This document shows, one piece after another, positions 56,201 to 62,370 of a stretch of 64,000 bases of DNA; within the stretch, counting starts at the first letter, position 1, and each line of letters opens with the position of its first letter. The notes beneath the pieces were generated by a model. It searched no databases. It was not told the origin of the DNA and saw only the letters and a list, made by a program, of their open reading frames with translations. The stretch is taken from the NCBI RefSeq assembly GCF_003576595.1, contig NZ_NQOU01000002.1, positions 558,001-622,000 on the forward strand, read 5' to 3'. Made by a program: the position numbers and the translations under genes. The stretch is from Neopusillimonas maritima (lineage in GTDB: Bacteria > Pseudomonadota > Gammaproteobacteria > Burkholderiales > Burkholderiaceae_B).

Positions 56201-57001
56201 ATGGTGACATTCGCGGCAAACGCTACGTCGACCAGCTTCAGCTTTGACGTAGACGGTGACGCCTGGGTGGAAGCCAATGAGAGCTTCCGGATTATCATCA
56301 GCCGGACTCCCGATCACGCAAACCCCATTCTGAGCAAAACAGGAACCATCGTAAACGACGATAACGCCGATGCGAACGCCAACGTGCTGCAAGGAACGGC
56401 CGTCGAAGATACCCTGCAAGGCTTGGGCGGCGATGACTTCCTGTTTGGATACAACGGGTCCGACTCTCTTTCCGGAGGAGCCGGAGACGACCTGCTGGCA
56501 GGCGGAAGTGGTGCCGATGTGTTGTCGGGCGGCAGCGGGGCCGATCGCTTCTATTACGATGCGCCCACAGAGGGGATGGACTCCATTCTCGATTTCCAGC
56601 CGGGAACAGACCTGTTCACGTTCAATTCCGCCCAGTTCGGTAACCTGGGCACGTTGAGCGTCGTATCGCAAGCATCGACAGGCGACGTCTTCTCGACGTT
56701 AACGGCGCTGGCGGGCCAGGCAGACGCCGACCTGTACAAAATCAGTTTCAACCCCGGGCAGTTCCGGTTCGACACCGGCGACAATGGTGAACTCGATGAA
56801 CTCGAGGCGGCCATTAGCGACGGCGATCATTCCGGCGCGGCCTTCTTCCTGATTTCCGATGGCGATGTGACACGTTTGTATTACGATGCCGACACCGGGT
56901 CGGGGGAAGACGGTTCGCAAATGGTGGCGCTGGCCGAAGTGGCCAACCAGTCTGATGCCACCGCTTTACCCGACGATGTCGTTCAGCCTCAAGGTACGTA
57001 A
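41258..57001 (+). CDS. Giant Calx-beta repeat RTX adhesin exported by type I secretion
   Basis: One uninterrupted frame encodes 5247 residues. Residues 1-95 form a helical region (AQAINDFLNG, LAQTILTEAGISTELAQNAL), followed by a Ser/Thr/Pro-rich linker to about 277. About 39 Calx-beta-like repeats fill residues 278-5035, each ending in ILNDD-type motifs. RTX nonapeptides follow near 5054-5095 (GGDDFLFGYNGSDSLSGGAG), then a C-terminal secretion region (DSILDFQPGTDLFTFNSAQF). I noticed no cysteines on reading. No Sec signal is present, as expected for type I export. Calx-beta folds bind calcium, so rigidity and adhesion are probably calcium-dependent. It overlaps the TolC-like gene by 8 bases. 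I see no LapA-type N-terminal retention module. Confidence 0.95.
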   Translation: MAELTPAQADAVTRAAQAINDFLNGNAPTNITTQSQALDLAQTILTEAGISTELAQNALTQISTLLAQNAFSTASLMQLLNNDLPENTPSDNTESASNNLATRNDNVLANADADASDEGDIQSISPNTPSAAPTTPLTAIPVPTTSFDGNNTLSAQQGSVLTGPAPFNSTIRPELTGLTGEVARNTQRGSAPPESTALTGDATGSGIIPPGTPPELAFLSTDAANDSLISGVNQGVTLNPPSPGISGINTLPPAAPPPAATPPASNPQPVPPAVPPAPVISVAPVQSTIVETDTSRATLSFIITRTRADGSAQVNWSLTGSDTSLLENSVTQGTAQFADGQLSTTVVVTIAGNTRVNGDQTLTVTLSSPTNGHTLGTAQAATTVYDNDGTLQIQAAGVSVLEGTTDEVTYAEFVVTRTNGRSNASVDWTAQGLDETDFEGPIPSGTLNFSAGELSKTIRIPIRGDQTVEPDEILTVTLGNPSPNITITQGTATTTILNDDGWVSINANQTQVAEGDTGKISLISFTVSRTNGNGSSSVDWSISGIDLDDLANGALQGTIEFAPGQTSRDIVLQIRGDRTIEANETAVVTLSNPQGNARIDAAQASTTITNDDFGVTLSGIQTEVAEGAENTQTAITFVISRSADMTQAGEVQWRLVRWGTHAADSTDFVVSQNGLNLSDGMPSGTVTFVENGTNQHTVTVYVKGDNIAEIDETYGVILMNPSTGMQIINGEAYGVIETDESVYSVQAVENTTLEGNGSDGIQTFIVSRTGNTTVAGSIDFVIEGYGELPADAIDFATGQPLNGTLDFAAGQTERIVQVQLSGDNVIEGEETWSFTLQPVSDNAQVDVGAAYVSIVNDDQSISLAATNAIIREGNDTSQPLQFTITRTGELSIPATVQWQVTGRGINPVDGTDFGGMLPSGVIQFEAGQSEAVISFSPLPDSIREQDEGLQVVITSTTPGLTITQDTANGVIRNDDVTLTVDAVALSGPEGDPGAPGTLTLAVERARDLLTSTTVNWQIVFEGNNPATAADFADGTVFSGTLTFTRGVQSQAVVLNLNPNSLLEADKDFRVVLSNPSAGTQIVTVSTNGKITNDDVTFNLVPGAHIAEGSAETHFIEYTVERAGDLSGTDVIGWSLLPGNTNPVDIHDFGGTWPNGSLTFNPGQSTQTIRIPITPDSTLEADESFIIQLGSPNPGATIETGQAGGVILNDDHTFSVTVDTASVAEGAAGQSSEIRFLVSRTGDTTGAGQVSWRIVTTSGDTVSGADFAGGVLPSGILNFTAGQTEQFVTLDIAGDYAMEQDENLRIELYDPATGSSVANGTAEATIVNDDVGLAIMTTSSHLAEQDSGTVIHRFTVTRSGVLSQTTTVDWAISGDVDAADFGGILPSGTLTFAPGVETQVIEIAVSGDTQIETTEAFTVTLSNASNHGDITTNSAQASIIADDISFAIAAEQTELAEGADGTQVLRFTITRSGDTTTPAIIHWEASGLQASDFIDATAFNGDLQFDANELTKTLEFTLKADAQVESNETLTVTITNPGNNPAQDSTYIEQASAGTLVRNDDTGLALNAGPVQNSEGQENTTTEFTFTITRTGVLGASTIDWKVMLPETGSPASLADFASDQDILNNNDGFPSGQVTFIEGQETANIAVRIQGDRSIELDEAFQVVLVNPPANTELINGTAQGIITNDDLGFSIAAVSTSQAEGQAGTTAFTFTVTRAGNLDAVAFVDWSIPLSGNLSTADFSALGDTLTFAPQEASKTLTIYVNGDLDVENDETFSVEISNARLENNTALDIIDATASATILNDDQQFQVSSPESIIEGNSGTKTLTFTITRTGNTSAEASVAYAVSATAGINASDTLNGLPSGTLMFEAGQTEKTVTVTIVGDTIAEDNEGLTLTLDNPSAGTISPSQGQATTVITNDDTYYSLSAPVAAYEGSSGEYTDYVFTITRTGVDTNGSVQWKLTNPSGNLSTSDFDTSDQLGSNNNFPSGTVNFTANGPDTQTFTVRVKGDVSLEGDEPFEIVLSNPSGGLVNPEAASATTTILNDDAVFSISADTVTAWESNDGGQTTVTFTVTRNGALHNDQTVDWSLQNHPSFSALDLVDGQPTSGTLSFTNGQTTQTITIQVKGDNQVEDDAVLTVSLASPSANSAIASGQGSATTTVNNDDAAFSIAALSADKAEGDASYTAFTFTVTRSDYTSQTNTINWRVDPSVATSVSADDFYFSQPSGVSFDNDGYPGGTLTFANGVSSQTITVYVRSDSKLESNENLKIMLTNASAGSEIDTSSATGIVRNDDAQYNITSGTLSQVEGDSGLSGPTFTYTVTRTGNTDRASTVEWYVPGGSGSNPANAYDFVVGSTRQLPSGTLSFAAGETSKTFTVRAYGDTGLDNYQGINRGSVEANETFQVVLRNPSSGSEVGSNSQFESTITNDDTLVTIEWTQARQAEKIAGESTTYTITLTRSGDTAKTSTVNWSVTGFSLYDYNSGQWEYGTDAADFSGITSNSVVFASGETSKTITFTVAGDNTIEDDEWFRVDFTNGGGIDELYTSNNGSSNTYLYGQQLNSHDTSTITLIGEVQRDESIFNLDSTPVTGNQRAEGDTPADQGAGDYIEHTFTIHRTISTSGSAWVEWKVQTAAGINYATDLDDFYPGQDALNTNSGLPSGRVEFNDGETSKTITIRTATDNLGEFNESFRVYLSDVSPGSSIDESDAASVVGTNNYVTLTNDDTRFDVYNETAEEAGDLVFSVERSGDVRGIDSVDWVITVPGTETGNETNNDTGTWYKLDPSDLDIDWILENNGHIANLQWNATERTFSGTFTFTDGQTSHTITLRTLSDTLTETWRESLSMSLSNPQNLDDGEVEHEDIETPTVGSGGAVGTVYDNEPDPLISVTSDTAQFYEGTSTSKTITFTLTRTDLNDHDGALNYPTTVVWKLTGTNLNEVYGLVNLDAEVFSYGGDATNVSKPNNGLTYGEVSFAAGETQKTVTVTFTGDTAVETQINNLNFSVLSAAEAYNVVGNSDGYGPANADPAANNVSVTYNNDDVQLWINGFNSNPLPTIEAYEGKPLSFSMVRNGRLDHDITIQYTIVNVSTANADFASGTMTGSFVLAGGQSYYNISLSDVLAQDGIDASSIESFKLQLNAPSDVTGSTVRFGSTGYVASSQTQLELNGRILEASTNYSLSPVATSQNEGDDGQYPTYTLNVSRNGYTGETRLYWRIEGIGTDAATADDFGGTFPSGVLRFEPGVTAGQISFQIAGDRTVEKNENFRVVLYEEVLVNAGITREIEYNSTNLTIVNDDTGIQIYGAALTESDADQTITFTVQRSGVTTGQSTMNWILVNDSTSAADFVGPTSGTITFNANDTIKTISVTLKGDVTPEDMERFYINLTNISSDVTDLIETSATGVVKNDDSSFAIAALAAEGQENGVHTFAITRSHDTDQYQTVRWTLVFNGSANADDFAGQLLTGTVTFEPGQLSKTITITPNNDSQAEQNEDYTVQISLEGGTSGDVITTDSAQGLIVNDDAGYRISANQTEAAEGHAGSTAFTFTVTRTGNISAGGSVDWVLSSDAANALDFLTADSLGNGGLPSGTLTFDAGQPSQTITILVAGDNVQENDETFTVTLRNPSAGQIVENEGAADSIILNDDATISIAAASATKAEGDSNQTAFTFTITRTGSLSDTRTVDWAVTGSGANAANELDFGGALPSGTLTLPAGQDSVTLTVYVSGDLQGEPDENFTVTLSNPSEGTSIDNASATATIEADDIVFSIAAPENASEGADGDTTYFDFVVTRSGNLTGAQTLNWAITGIGAHPIDSNDFVDTSGTVSFAAGETQAIVRVAVTGDYRAENDEGFRVTLSSNDDVVFDTASADAVILNDDVAVAIAATDAQHIEGHDGAQTVYTFTVTRSGNVDLPGTIDWSVDLAAGSVNADDFLDGVLPSGTLSFEAGQLSQTISVTVIGDRSVEADETLVIRLANPSAGTDIVTPTATGTVVSDDIEWTLAALSTPTEGDSGAIAYTFTVSRTGSLSATSLDWQVTGTGDVPADVSDFFDGAFPNGTIHFERGVSSQTLTVWVAGDAILESDKSFTLTLTPPDDSQTHTFANDTLDVVIRNDDDVMAISATSNEGPEGSGDTGTLTFTITRTGSLEGTSTVGWRIAHGDTTDADFVQSVGTITFADGQAEYILTVPVSGDRSVEIDEAFTVELFNPGAGSTIDPESSSANGIIRNDDIDLTVNAVVAEVIEGDGDNGGRLHYTVTRTGDLSAATTFNWAVLAGSAQADDFAGGVLPSGTITFAAGETSKDIYIDINGDGAAESTEQFTLHLSDVDAAVDIVNNNLTGNIGDDDDILTLSAVNAMVAEGDEGITLFTFRIDRSGTSIGEASVQWNAAGIGTHPLAGDEFSATSGIVTFADGETFKTFTVSVKADELGEYDESFEVWLSDASFGSTINTSVNDGKVGATVINDDPVLFIAADASATLEGQAGDETAFTFTVTRSGDLSGTSSALWQVVPFGAISANAEDFGGYYPSGVVAFGVGETSKTITVYITGDAQGERDETFSVVLSEPEGASILEPSAHTAITNDDTGLVVSAVGEAARYEGQAGDLVTFTYRIERLGDSTGTVSVDWHVEGTGSYPGQATDFAGGNFPGGTVTFNEGETFKDVIVQIAGDNTLGPDQTFDVVLSSPQGIGIINDRASGTILNDDSQFSVNALDATLNEGNNGSTTVFRFTVTRSGETELAASIDWSVLGTGAEPVDADDFVGGTFPSGTLNFAEGETSKTIEIEVYGDDIGEADEQFLVQLSGNSGGTSINPLQGSARATVRGDDVALTIIALDSQRPEGQPGDAEALSYRILRAGPDDQAIVIQYAITGGVNSDDFETPLTGTVTLAAGVSEMVFTLPIAGDTLREGNESFNITFTHPTLTGGNTVLSGTITDDDLGLALAGPDSVVEGNEGTAQTLSYDLTRNPSAEIETFYWKVISGNGQGIDESDLVGGFASGMVTFAANATSTSFSFDVDGDAWVEANESFRIIISRTPDHANPILSKTGTIVNDDNADANANVLQGTAVEDTLQGLGGDDFLFGYNGSDSLSGGAGDDLLAGGSGADVLSGGSGADRFYYDAPTEGMDSILDFQPGTDLFTFNSAQFGNLGTLSVVSQASTGDVFSTLTALAGQADADLYKISFNPGQFRFDTGDNGELDELEAAISDGDHSGAAFFLISDGDVTRLYYDADTGSGEDGSQMVALAEVANQSDATALPDDVVQPQGT
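42091..56361 (+). repeat. About 39 tandem Calx-beta-like coding repeats
   Basis: Each unit is about 110-160 codons. The common order is: entry strand with AEG or EGD, FTFTVTRTG, VDW, a DF (A/D-rich) turn, PSGTLTF, AGQTSKTITV, GD(R/N)xxExDE, TVTLSNPS, and a closing ILNDD. By counting closing motifs by eye I reach 39 units. They differ markedly in sequence, so recent exact duplications are not evident. Units 18-23 (roughly 48.1-50.8 kb) are longer and irregular. Confidence 0.85.
56391..56556 (+). repeat. RTX nonapeptide block
   Basis: The coding sequence gives repeated G-G-x-G-x-D-x-L-x units: GLGGDDFLF, GYNGSDSLSG, GGAGDDLLAG, GGSGADVLSG, GGSGADRFYY. These bind calcium in beta rolls and help folding after type I export. 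The block is short, about five units, compared with the large repeat region before it. Confidence 0.88.
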
Positions 57002-57007
57002 CAAGCA

Positions 57008-58675
57008 ATGAAAGAGTTTCTAGCGCGTTTTTCGTTGCACAAATCGTTACGTACCGAGTTGCTGGTTTCATCACTGTTAATCAACCTGCTGGGGCTGGCG
57101 AGCTCGCTTTACAGCATTCAGGTACTGAACCGCTATCTGGCGCTGGGGGTCGACGCAACCCTGATCAGCCTGACCATTGGCGCCCTCATTGCCGTTGGTT
57201 TTGAAATTTTCCTGCGAGGCGCCCGTCTCAAGTTGGCACAATGGCTCTGCATGCAGGCCGACCAACGTTTGTCGGGCGACATTTTCGATGCAACCGCACG
57301 GGGCCAGTTTTCCTTGCTGGAACAGCTCCCTGCACCGGCCAGGAGGGAAATCATTGGCGGGCAAACAACGGTACAGCAATGTTTCAGCGCACCGAACCTG
57401 GTGACCATGCTCGACGCCCCTTTTGCGTTGGTGTTTTTGTGTGTCTTGTTTCTGATCAGCCCCTTTTTGGCCTTTTTTGCATTACTGCTCATGCTGTTCA
57501 TTGCCGCCGTTTCGCTGTTGGCCCAACAGAAACTGCGTATGCCGATGCAGGCGCAAAGCAAGGCCAACATTCAATTGGCGGGCCATCAGCAGACCTTGAC
57601 CGCCGGCGGGGAAATGGTTCGGGTGTTCGGTGTCGCCGAACCGCTCAAACTGAAGTGGCAGGCGCAGATTGAACAATTGGCATTGTTACGCGCCGATACC
57701 AATCGACTGCAAAGCGTCATACAGAATGCCAGCTATGCGGGCACGATTCTCATGAGTATCCTGATCATGGGGCTTGGCGCCCGCCAGGTCATGACAGGCA
57801 ACCTGGACGTCGGCACGCTCATTGGCGCCAACATCCTGGCAAGCCGTGCGCTGGCCGCCATGACCCGGGCACTGGGCCTGAGTGAACAAATCGGCCGGGG
57901 CGACAGAGCACTGGAATTACTGCAGCAACTGTGCAGCATCCCCAAAGAACGCAGTGAAGGCATGAAGCTTCAAACGTATCGGGGCGGTGTCACGCTGGAG
58001 GACCTGGGCTTTGCCTACAAAGGTCAGCCGGTGCCCACCATGGAACATTTTTTTTGCGACATTCAACCCGGTCAGGTTGTGGTCGTCAGCGGAGCCAATG
58101 GCAGCGGGAAAACCACGTTTGCAAGACTGCTGGCGGGACTACTGGAGCCGGCCCGCGGCAGAATCAAAATCGACGGCATGGATTTACGCCAGGCAGATCC
58201 GACATGGTGGCGTCAGCAAATCGTTTACCTGCCGCAGGAGCCGCTGTTCTTCGACGGCACGCTAAGAGAGAACCTGACCGTCCTGAAACCGGAAACCACC
58301 GATGAGCACCTTCTGGCCCTTTGCCAGGAAACCGCTGTTGCACGATACGTTGAGTCGGGTTCCGAGGGGCTGGACATGAAAATTCGCGGGGGAGGCCATG
58401 CCATCCCGGTTGGAATTAAACGACGACTTGCTCTGGTAAGGGCATTGGTCAGCGAGGGCCCATTGGTTATTCTGGACGATCCGTCGGAGGGCGTGGATGC
58501 CGAAGGCTGCCAGGCCATCGCCGCGATCTTGAACCGGCTTTCACGTGAAGGACGCACCCTGATCGTGATGAGCAATGAGCGTTTCATTCAATCAGCGGCC
58601 GACACACGTATCGACCTGAACAGCAAACCCACCCCGCACATCGTGACGTCTGTCGCCGCCGGAGACGATGCATGA
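57008..58675 (+). CDS. Type I secretion ABC permease/ATPase (LapB-like) with unusual NBD motifs
   Basis: The 555-residue protein has membrane segments at about 20-310 (LLVSSLLINLLGLASSLYSI, LMLFIAAVSLLAQQKLRMPM) and a nucleotide-binding domain with Walker A SGANGSGKTTFARLLAGLL. The usual LSGGQ signature is replaced by AIPVGIKRRLALVRAL, Walker B reads LVILDDPSEGVD (Asp where the catalytic Glu is expected), and the H-loop reads LIVMSNERF with Asn in place of His. There is no N-terminal C39-like domain. Its position between the adhesin and the fusion protein makes it the export ATPase. It starts six bases after the adhesin stop. Confidence 0.9.
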   Translation: MKEFLARFSLHKSLRTELLVSSLLINLLGLASSLYSIQVLNRYLALGVDATLISLTIGALIAVGFEIFLRGARLKLAQWLCMQADQRLSGDIFDATARGQFSLLEQLPAPARREIIGGQTTVQQCFSAPNLVTMLDAPFALVFLCVLFLISPFLAFFALLLMLFIAAVSLLAQQKLRMPMQAQSKANIQLAGHQQTLTAGGEMVRVFGVAEPLKLKWQAQIEQLALLRADTNRLQSVIQNASYAGTILMSILIMGLGARQVMTGNLDVGTLIGANILASRALAAMTRALGLSEQIGRGDRALELLQQLCSIPKERSEGMKLQTYRGGVTLEDLGFAYKGQPVPTMEHFFCDIQPGQVVVVSGANGSGKTTFARLLAGLLEPARGRIKIDGMDLRQADPTWWRQQIVYLPQEPLFFDGTLRENLTVLKPETTDEHLLALCQETAVARYVESGSEGLDMKIRGGGHAIPVGIKRRLALVRALVSEGPLVILDDPSEGVDAEGCQAIAAILNRLSREGRTLIVMSNERFIQSAADTRIDLNSKPTPHIVTSVAAGDDA

Positions 58676-60093
58676 GTGATCCAATTGAAAACCTGAAAAA
58701 GCTGCAGGAAAACAATGACGATGCCGCCGCAGTTCACCCGCTTATTGCCCGGCTGGAGCGGCACAAGCTAACGCGTTACTTAATCCGCCTGCTGGTGCCC
58801 GATAATCGTCACGACCCGGCCCTTCCCGGCGACGACATCCTGACCAGTCGCCTGAGCATCAGAATCACCGGACTGCTGATGCTGGTTTTGCTTGTATGGT
58901 CGATGCTTTTCACCGTCGATATTGCCAGCCACTCCACCGGCGAAGTGATTAATGCCGGGCAAACAAAAATGGTTCAGCACCTGGAGGGAGGCATTGTTCG
59001 CAAGATCATGGTGCGTGAAGGCCAGCGAGTCGAAAAGGATCAGCCACTGGTCGAAATCGAGCGTGTTGCCACAGAATCGGAAATGCGCGAACTTGAAGCG
59101 GCCATGGGCGCGCTGCGTATTCGCAGCCTACGCATCAACGCCCAGCTAAACAAACAAGACAGCTTTTCCGTACCCGAAGCACTGGCAACGCAGTTTCCAG
59201 ACCAGGTCTCAATTGCGCAAGCCTTATTCCAGGCTCAACGCAGCCGGCTAAGCTCGTCTTATGAGGAACAGAACCAGAAAATCGAACAAAGACTGGCCGA
59301 ACAAACAGAACTGGGCAGCCGTCGTGCCAGCACACAAAAGCGCCTGAAACTGCTACAGGAACAAATCGGCATCAGTAACCGCCTGATGAAACAAGGCCTG
59401 GCCAATCGCTACGAGCACCTGAATCTGCTGAAAGAAGAGGAACAGGCCCGCGGCTCCCTGCTTGAAATCGAGGCGTCGCAACAGCGTGTCGAGGCTGCCC
59501 TTCAACAGGAACGTGCAGCATTGGAGGCCTTGGGCTCGGGCGACACGGAAGGCTTGCAAAATGAACTGGCGGAAATTCAGCGCCAACTGGCCGAACTGCA
59601 AGAGCGCCAGCGCAAATTCACAGACAGCCAGGCGCGCTCTGTTGTACGAGCGCCCATCGAAGGCATCGTGCTGACATTGAATATCGTTACTGAGGGAGGT
59701 GTCTTGCAGCCCGGGGGCACGTTATTGACCCTGGTGCCCGCCGACGAACCCGTTCTGATCGAGGCACGCCTACCGGTTGGGGATGTGGGCATGGTCCATA
59801 GCGAACAACCCGCCCGCATTCAATTGATGTCGATCGTTGCGCGGGGTTACCGGCCGATCGAAGGGCAGGTCGTCGAAATCAGCCCGGACTCTGTCCTGGA
59901 TGAACAAAAAACGCCTTACTATCGCGTCCGTATCCGGCCCGACACACTGGCGTTTGAACACCGCAATCTGCGCTACCCCTTGCTGCCCGGCGTGCCGGTC
60001 AGCGTCGCCATTCTTACCGGCGAGCGATCATTGTTTTCCTATCTGGCCAGCCCGATACTCGACGGCATGCGCATGGCATTCACGGAACCCTAA
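58672..60093 (+). CDS. HlyD/LapC-type membrane fusion protein
   Basis: The 473-residue protein has one membrane helix near residue 65 (ITGLLMLVLLVWSMLFTVDI). A lipoyl-like half-site follows (VQHLEGGIVRKIMVREGQRV), then long coiled-coil arms (about 135-320; EEQNQKIEQRLAEQTELGSR, LQNELAEIQRQLAELQERQR), the second half-site VRAPIEGIVLTLNIVTEGGV, and a beta-barrel domain ending with VSVAILTGERSLFSYLASPI. It bridges the ABC protein and the TolC-like channel. It overlaps the ABC gene by 4 bases. It converges with the oxidoreductase gene at 60108, with 14 bases between. Confidence 0.95.
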   Translation: MSDPIENLKKLQENNDDAAAVHPLIARLERHKLTRYLIRLLVPDNRHDPALPGDDILTSRLSIRITGLLMLVLLVWSMLFTVDIASHSTGEVINAGQTKMVQHLEGGIVRKIMVREGQRVEKDQPLVEIERVATESEMRELEAAMGALRIRSLRINAQLNKQDSFSVPEALATQFPDQVSIAQALFQAQRSRLSSSYEEQNQKIEQRLAEQTELGSRRASTQKRLKLLQEQIGISNRLMKQGLANRYEHLNLLKEEEQARGSLLEIEASQQRVEAALQQERAALEALGSGDTEGLQNELAEIQRQLAELQERQRKFTDSQARSVVRAPIEGIVLTLNIVTEGGVLQPGGTLLTLVPADEPVLIEARLPVGDVGMVHSEQPARIQLMSIVARGYRPIEGQVVEISPDSVLDEQKTPYYRVRIRPDTLAFEHRNLRYPLLPGVPVSVAILTGERSLFSYLASPILDGMRMAFTEP

Positions 60094-60107
60094 ACCGTTT
60101 GTCGAAA

Positions 60108-62264
60108 TTACGAACGACGCAACCGCCAGGCGTGATACTTTTCCAGCAGGCGCAACACGCCTTGCGGCGCATGCGCCTTTTTCCATTCGCCGGCCGCGTA
60201 TTTGTTCGCCTCGGTCCAGCCGGGGTAGGCATGAATCGTACCCAGAATTTTATTCAGCCCCAGCCCCTGTTTCATGGCCAACACAAACTCGGCCAGTAAA
60301 TCACCTGCGTGGTCGCCCACAATGGTCACGCCCAGTATCCGATCCTTTCCCGGCACGGTTAACACTTTCACGAACCCGCCCGTTGCACCATCCACAATGG
60401 CACGATCCAGTTCCGCCATGGGAAAATGCGTCACTTCGTAGGACACACCTTGCGCGTTGGCATCTTGCTCACTTAAACCCAAACGCGCCACCTCGGGGTC
60501 GGTGTAGGTTGTCCAGGGCATGAATCGGTAATCGACCTTGAAGCGCTTAAAATGCCCGAACAACGCGTTCACGGCGGCATACCATGCCTGGTGCGCGGCG
60601 GCATGGGTAAACTGAAATGGGCCGGCCACATCGCCGACGGCATAAATATTGGGGTGCAAGGTTTCCAGGTATTCGTTCGTAGCAATCACCCGGTGGGTTT
60701 CAATGCCCAGGGCTTCCAAGCCATAGCCTTCCAGTCGGGCCTGGCGGCCCACCGCGCACAACAGCGCATCGAACGGCACAGCTTCTTCGTTGCCGTTGCG
60801 CTGCACCACCAGTACTTTTTGTTCGCCCTGCTTTTCACAACGCACGGCTTTGGTGTTCGTCATCAGCAGCACGCCTTCATTCTGCAACGCAGCACCAATG
60901 TGTTGCGCCACATCGGTATCTTCGCGCGTCAAAAGCCGTTGGCCCATCTCCACAACGGTAACGGTTGAACCCAAACGGGCAAAGCTTTGTGCCAACTCGC
61001 AGCCAATCGGCCCACCGCCTAAAATCACCAACCGCGACGGCGGCGTATCCATTTCGGCAAACGCCGACCACAACGTATCGCTGGTAACGTAACCGGTGTC
61101 TTCAATGCCCGGCAGAGGCGGCACAATGGGCCGGGCGCCCGTAGCCAGAATCACCGACCGGGTGGTGAGGGTTTGGGTGCTGCCATCGCGGTATTCAACT
61201 TCAACTGTCCAAGGGTCGCGCAGGCGCCCATAGCCCTGTATCACTTCCACACCCAGCCCGGTATAACGCTCGATGCTGTCGTGTGGTGCCACGGCTTGAA
61301 TGACCTGATGAACCCGCTGCATGACCTTGCGAAACGAGAACTCGGGTGACGCAGGTTCCAACCCGAACTGATCGGCGTGTCGCATTTGATGTGCGACTTT
61401 CGCACTTTTGATCAACGCTTTGCTGGGAACACAACCATAGTTCAGGCAATCGCCGCCCATTTCATGGGCCTCAATGAGTGTGACTTTTGCCTTCACGGCT
61501 GCCGCGATATAAGCCGAGACCAAGCCACCCGCACCGGCGCCAATAACAATTAGACTCCGGTCATAATGCTTGGGCGGTGTGTACTGGACACGCTGCTTAC
61601 GCCGCCTTATCCAGGCAAGCATTTTCTTCGTTACCAAAGGAAAGACACCCAGCAACGCAAATGACCCCAACAACGAAGGCGACATAATGTCGCCCAGCGC
61701 ATTTACTTGCGCCAGTTGCGTGCCTGCATTCACGTACACCAACGTGCCGGCCAGCATCCCCACCTGACTCACCCAATAAAAGGTGCGGGCACGCATAGGC
61801 GTTAACCCCATGAGCAAGTTAATAACAAAGAAGGGAAAGACGGGAACCAACCGCAGGGTAAACAGATAAAACGCACCTTCCTTTTCAACCCCTTTGTTCA
61901 AGGCCTGTAAGCGCCGGCCAAAACGCTGCTGAACCGCGTCGCGAAGCAAATAACGCGCCACCAGGAAAGCTAACGTGGCCCCGATTGTGCTGGCAAACGA
62001 GACCAGCACCACACCCCAGAACAAACCAAATAACGCGCCACCGGCCAGCGTCATGATGACGGCACCAGGCAACGACAATGCGGTGACCACCACGTAAACG
62101 GCGAAATAAATGGCTCCGACCAAAACGGGTTGATCGGCACGCCACGCCTCAAACTGCGCCATCCCTGCTTTCAGGTTGCTCAACGTAAGCAGTTGCTGCA
62201 GATCGAATGCAAAAAACGCAACAACCAACACCACAAGCAAAAGGGCCAACGAGATCTTTTTCAT
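60108..62264 (-). CDS. Fusion of a DedA/TVP38-type membrane domain and a pyridine nucleotide-disulfide oxidoreductase
   Basis: The 718-residue protein has two parts. Residues 1-220 form a TVP38/VTT membrane domain (AVYVVVTALSLPGAVIMTLA, GALFGLFWGVVLVSFASTIG, LVPVFPFFVINLLMGLTPMR). Residues 235-718 form a flavoprotein like mercuric reductase or dihydrolipoamide dehydrogenase: FAD motif LIVIGAGAGGLVSAYIAAAV, redox pair GGDCLNYGCVPSKALI, NAD(P) motif VILGGGPIGCELAQSFARLG, AVGDVAGPFQFTHAAAHQAW and dimer region HAYPGWTEANKYAAGEWKKA. It lacks the mercury-binding N-terminal domain and C-terminal Cys pair. It lies next to arsS, a frequent partner as I recall. Substrate unknown. Confidence 0.93.
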   Translation of the reverse strand: MKKISLALLLVVLVVAFFAFDLQQLLTLSNLKAGMAQFEAWRADQPVLVGAIYFAVYVVVTALSLPGAVIMTLAGGALFGLFWGVVLVSFASTIGATLAFLVARYLLRDAVQQRFGRRLQALNKGVEKEGAFYLFTLRLVPVFPFFVINLLMGLTPMRARTFYWVSQVGMLAGTLVYVNAGTQLAQVNALGDIMSPSLLGSFALLGVFPLVTKKMLAWIRRRKQRVQYTPPKHYDRSLIVIGAGAGGLVSAYIAAAVKAKVTLIEAHEMGGDCLNYGCVPSKALIKSAKVAHQMRHADQFGLEPASPEFSFRKVMQRVHQVIQAVAPHDSIERYTGLGVEVIQGYGRLRDPWTVEVEYRDGSTQTLTTRSVILATGARPIVPPLPGIEDTGYVTSDTLWSAFAEMDTPPSRLVILGGGPIGCELAQSFARLGSTVTVVEMGQRLLTREDTDVAQHIGAALQNEGVLLMTNTKAVRCEKQGEQKVLVVQRNGNEEAVPFDALLCAVGRQARLEGYGLEALGIETHRVIATNEYLETLHPNIYAVGDVAGPFQFTHAAAHQAWYAAVNALFGHFKRFKVDYRFMPWTTYTDPEVARLGLSEQDANAQGVSYEVTHFPMAELDRAIVDGATGGFVKVLTVPGKDRILGVTIVGDHAGDLLAEFVLAMKQGLGLNKILGTIHAYPGWTEANKYAAGEWKKAHAPQGVLRLLEKYHAWRLRRS

Positions 62265-62370
62265 TTATACGGCCTTTTATGTCCGGAGCGCCGCACGCGC
62301 TGCACGTCACTTGTATAACTGGCACACCCTATACCAAAGCAGCTTTTAAAGTGTTTTCTTTTGTTCGTTT

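Noticed and set aside
42091-56361. Possibility that the repeat array is a CRISPR or non-coding tandem repeat
   Set aside because: The units are protein-level repeats of 110-160 codons in one open frame with diverged DNA. There are no short identical repeats with spacers.
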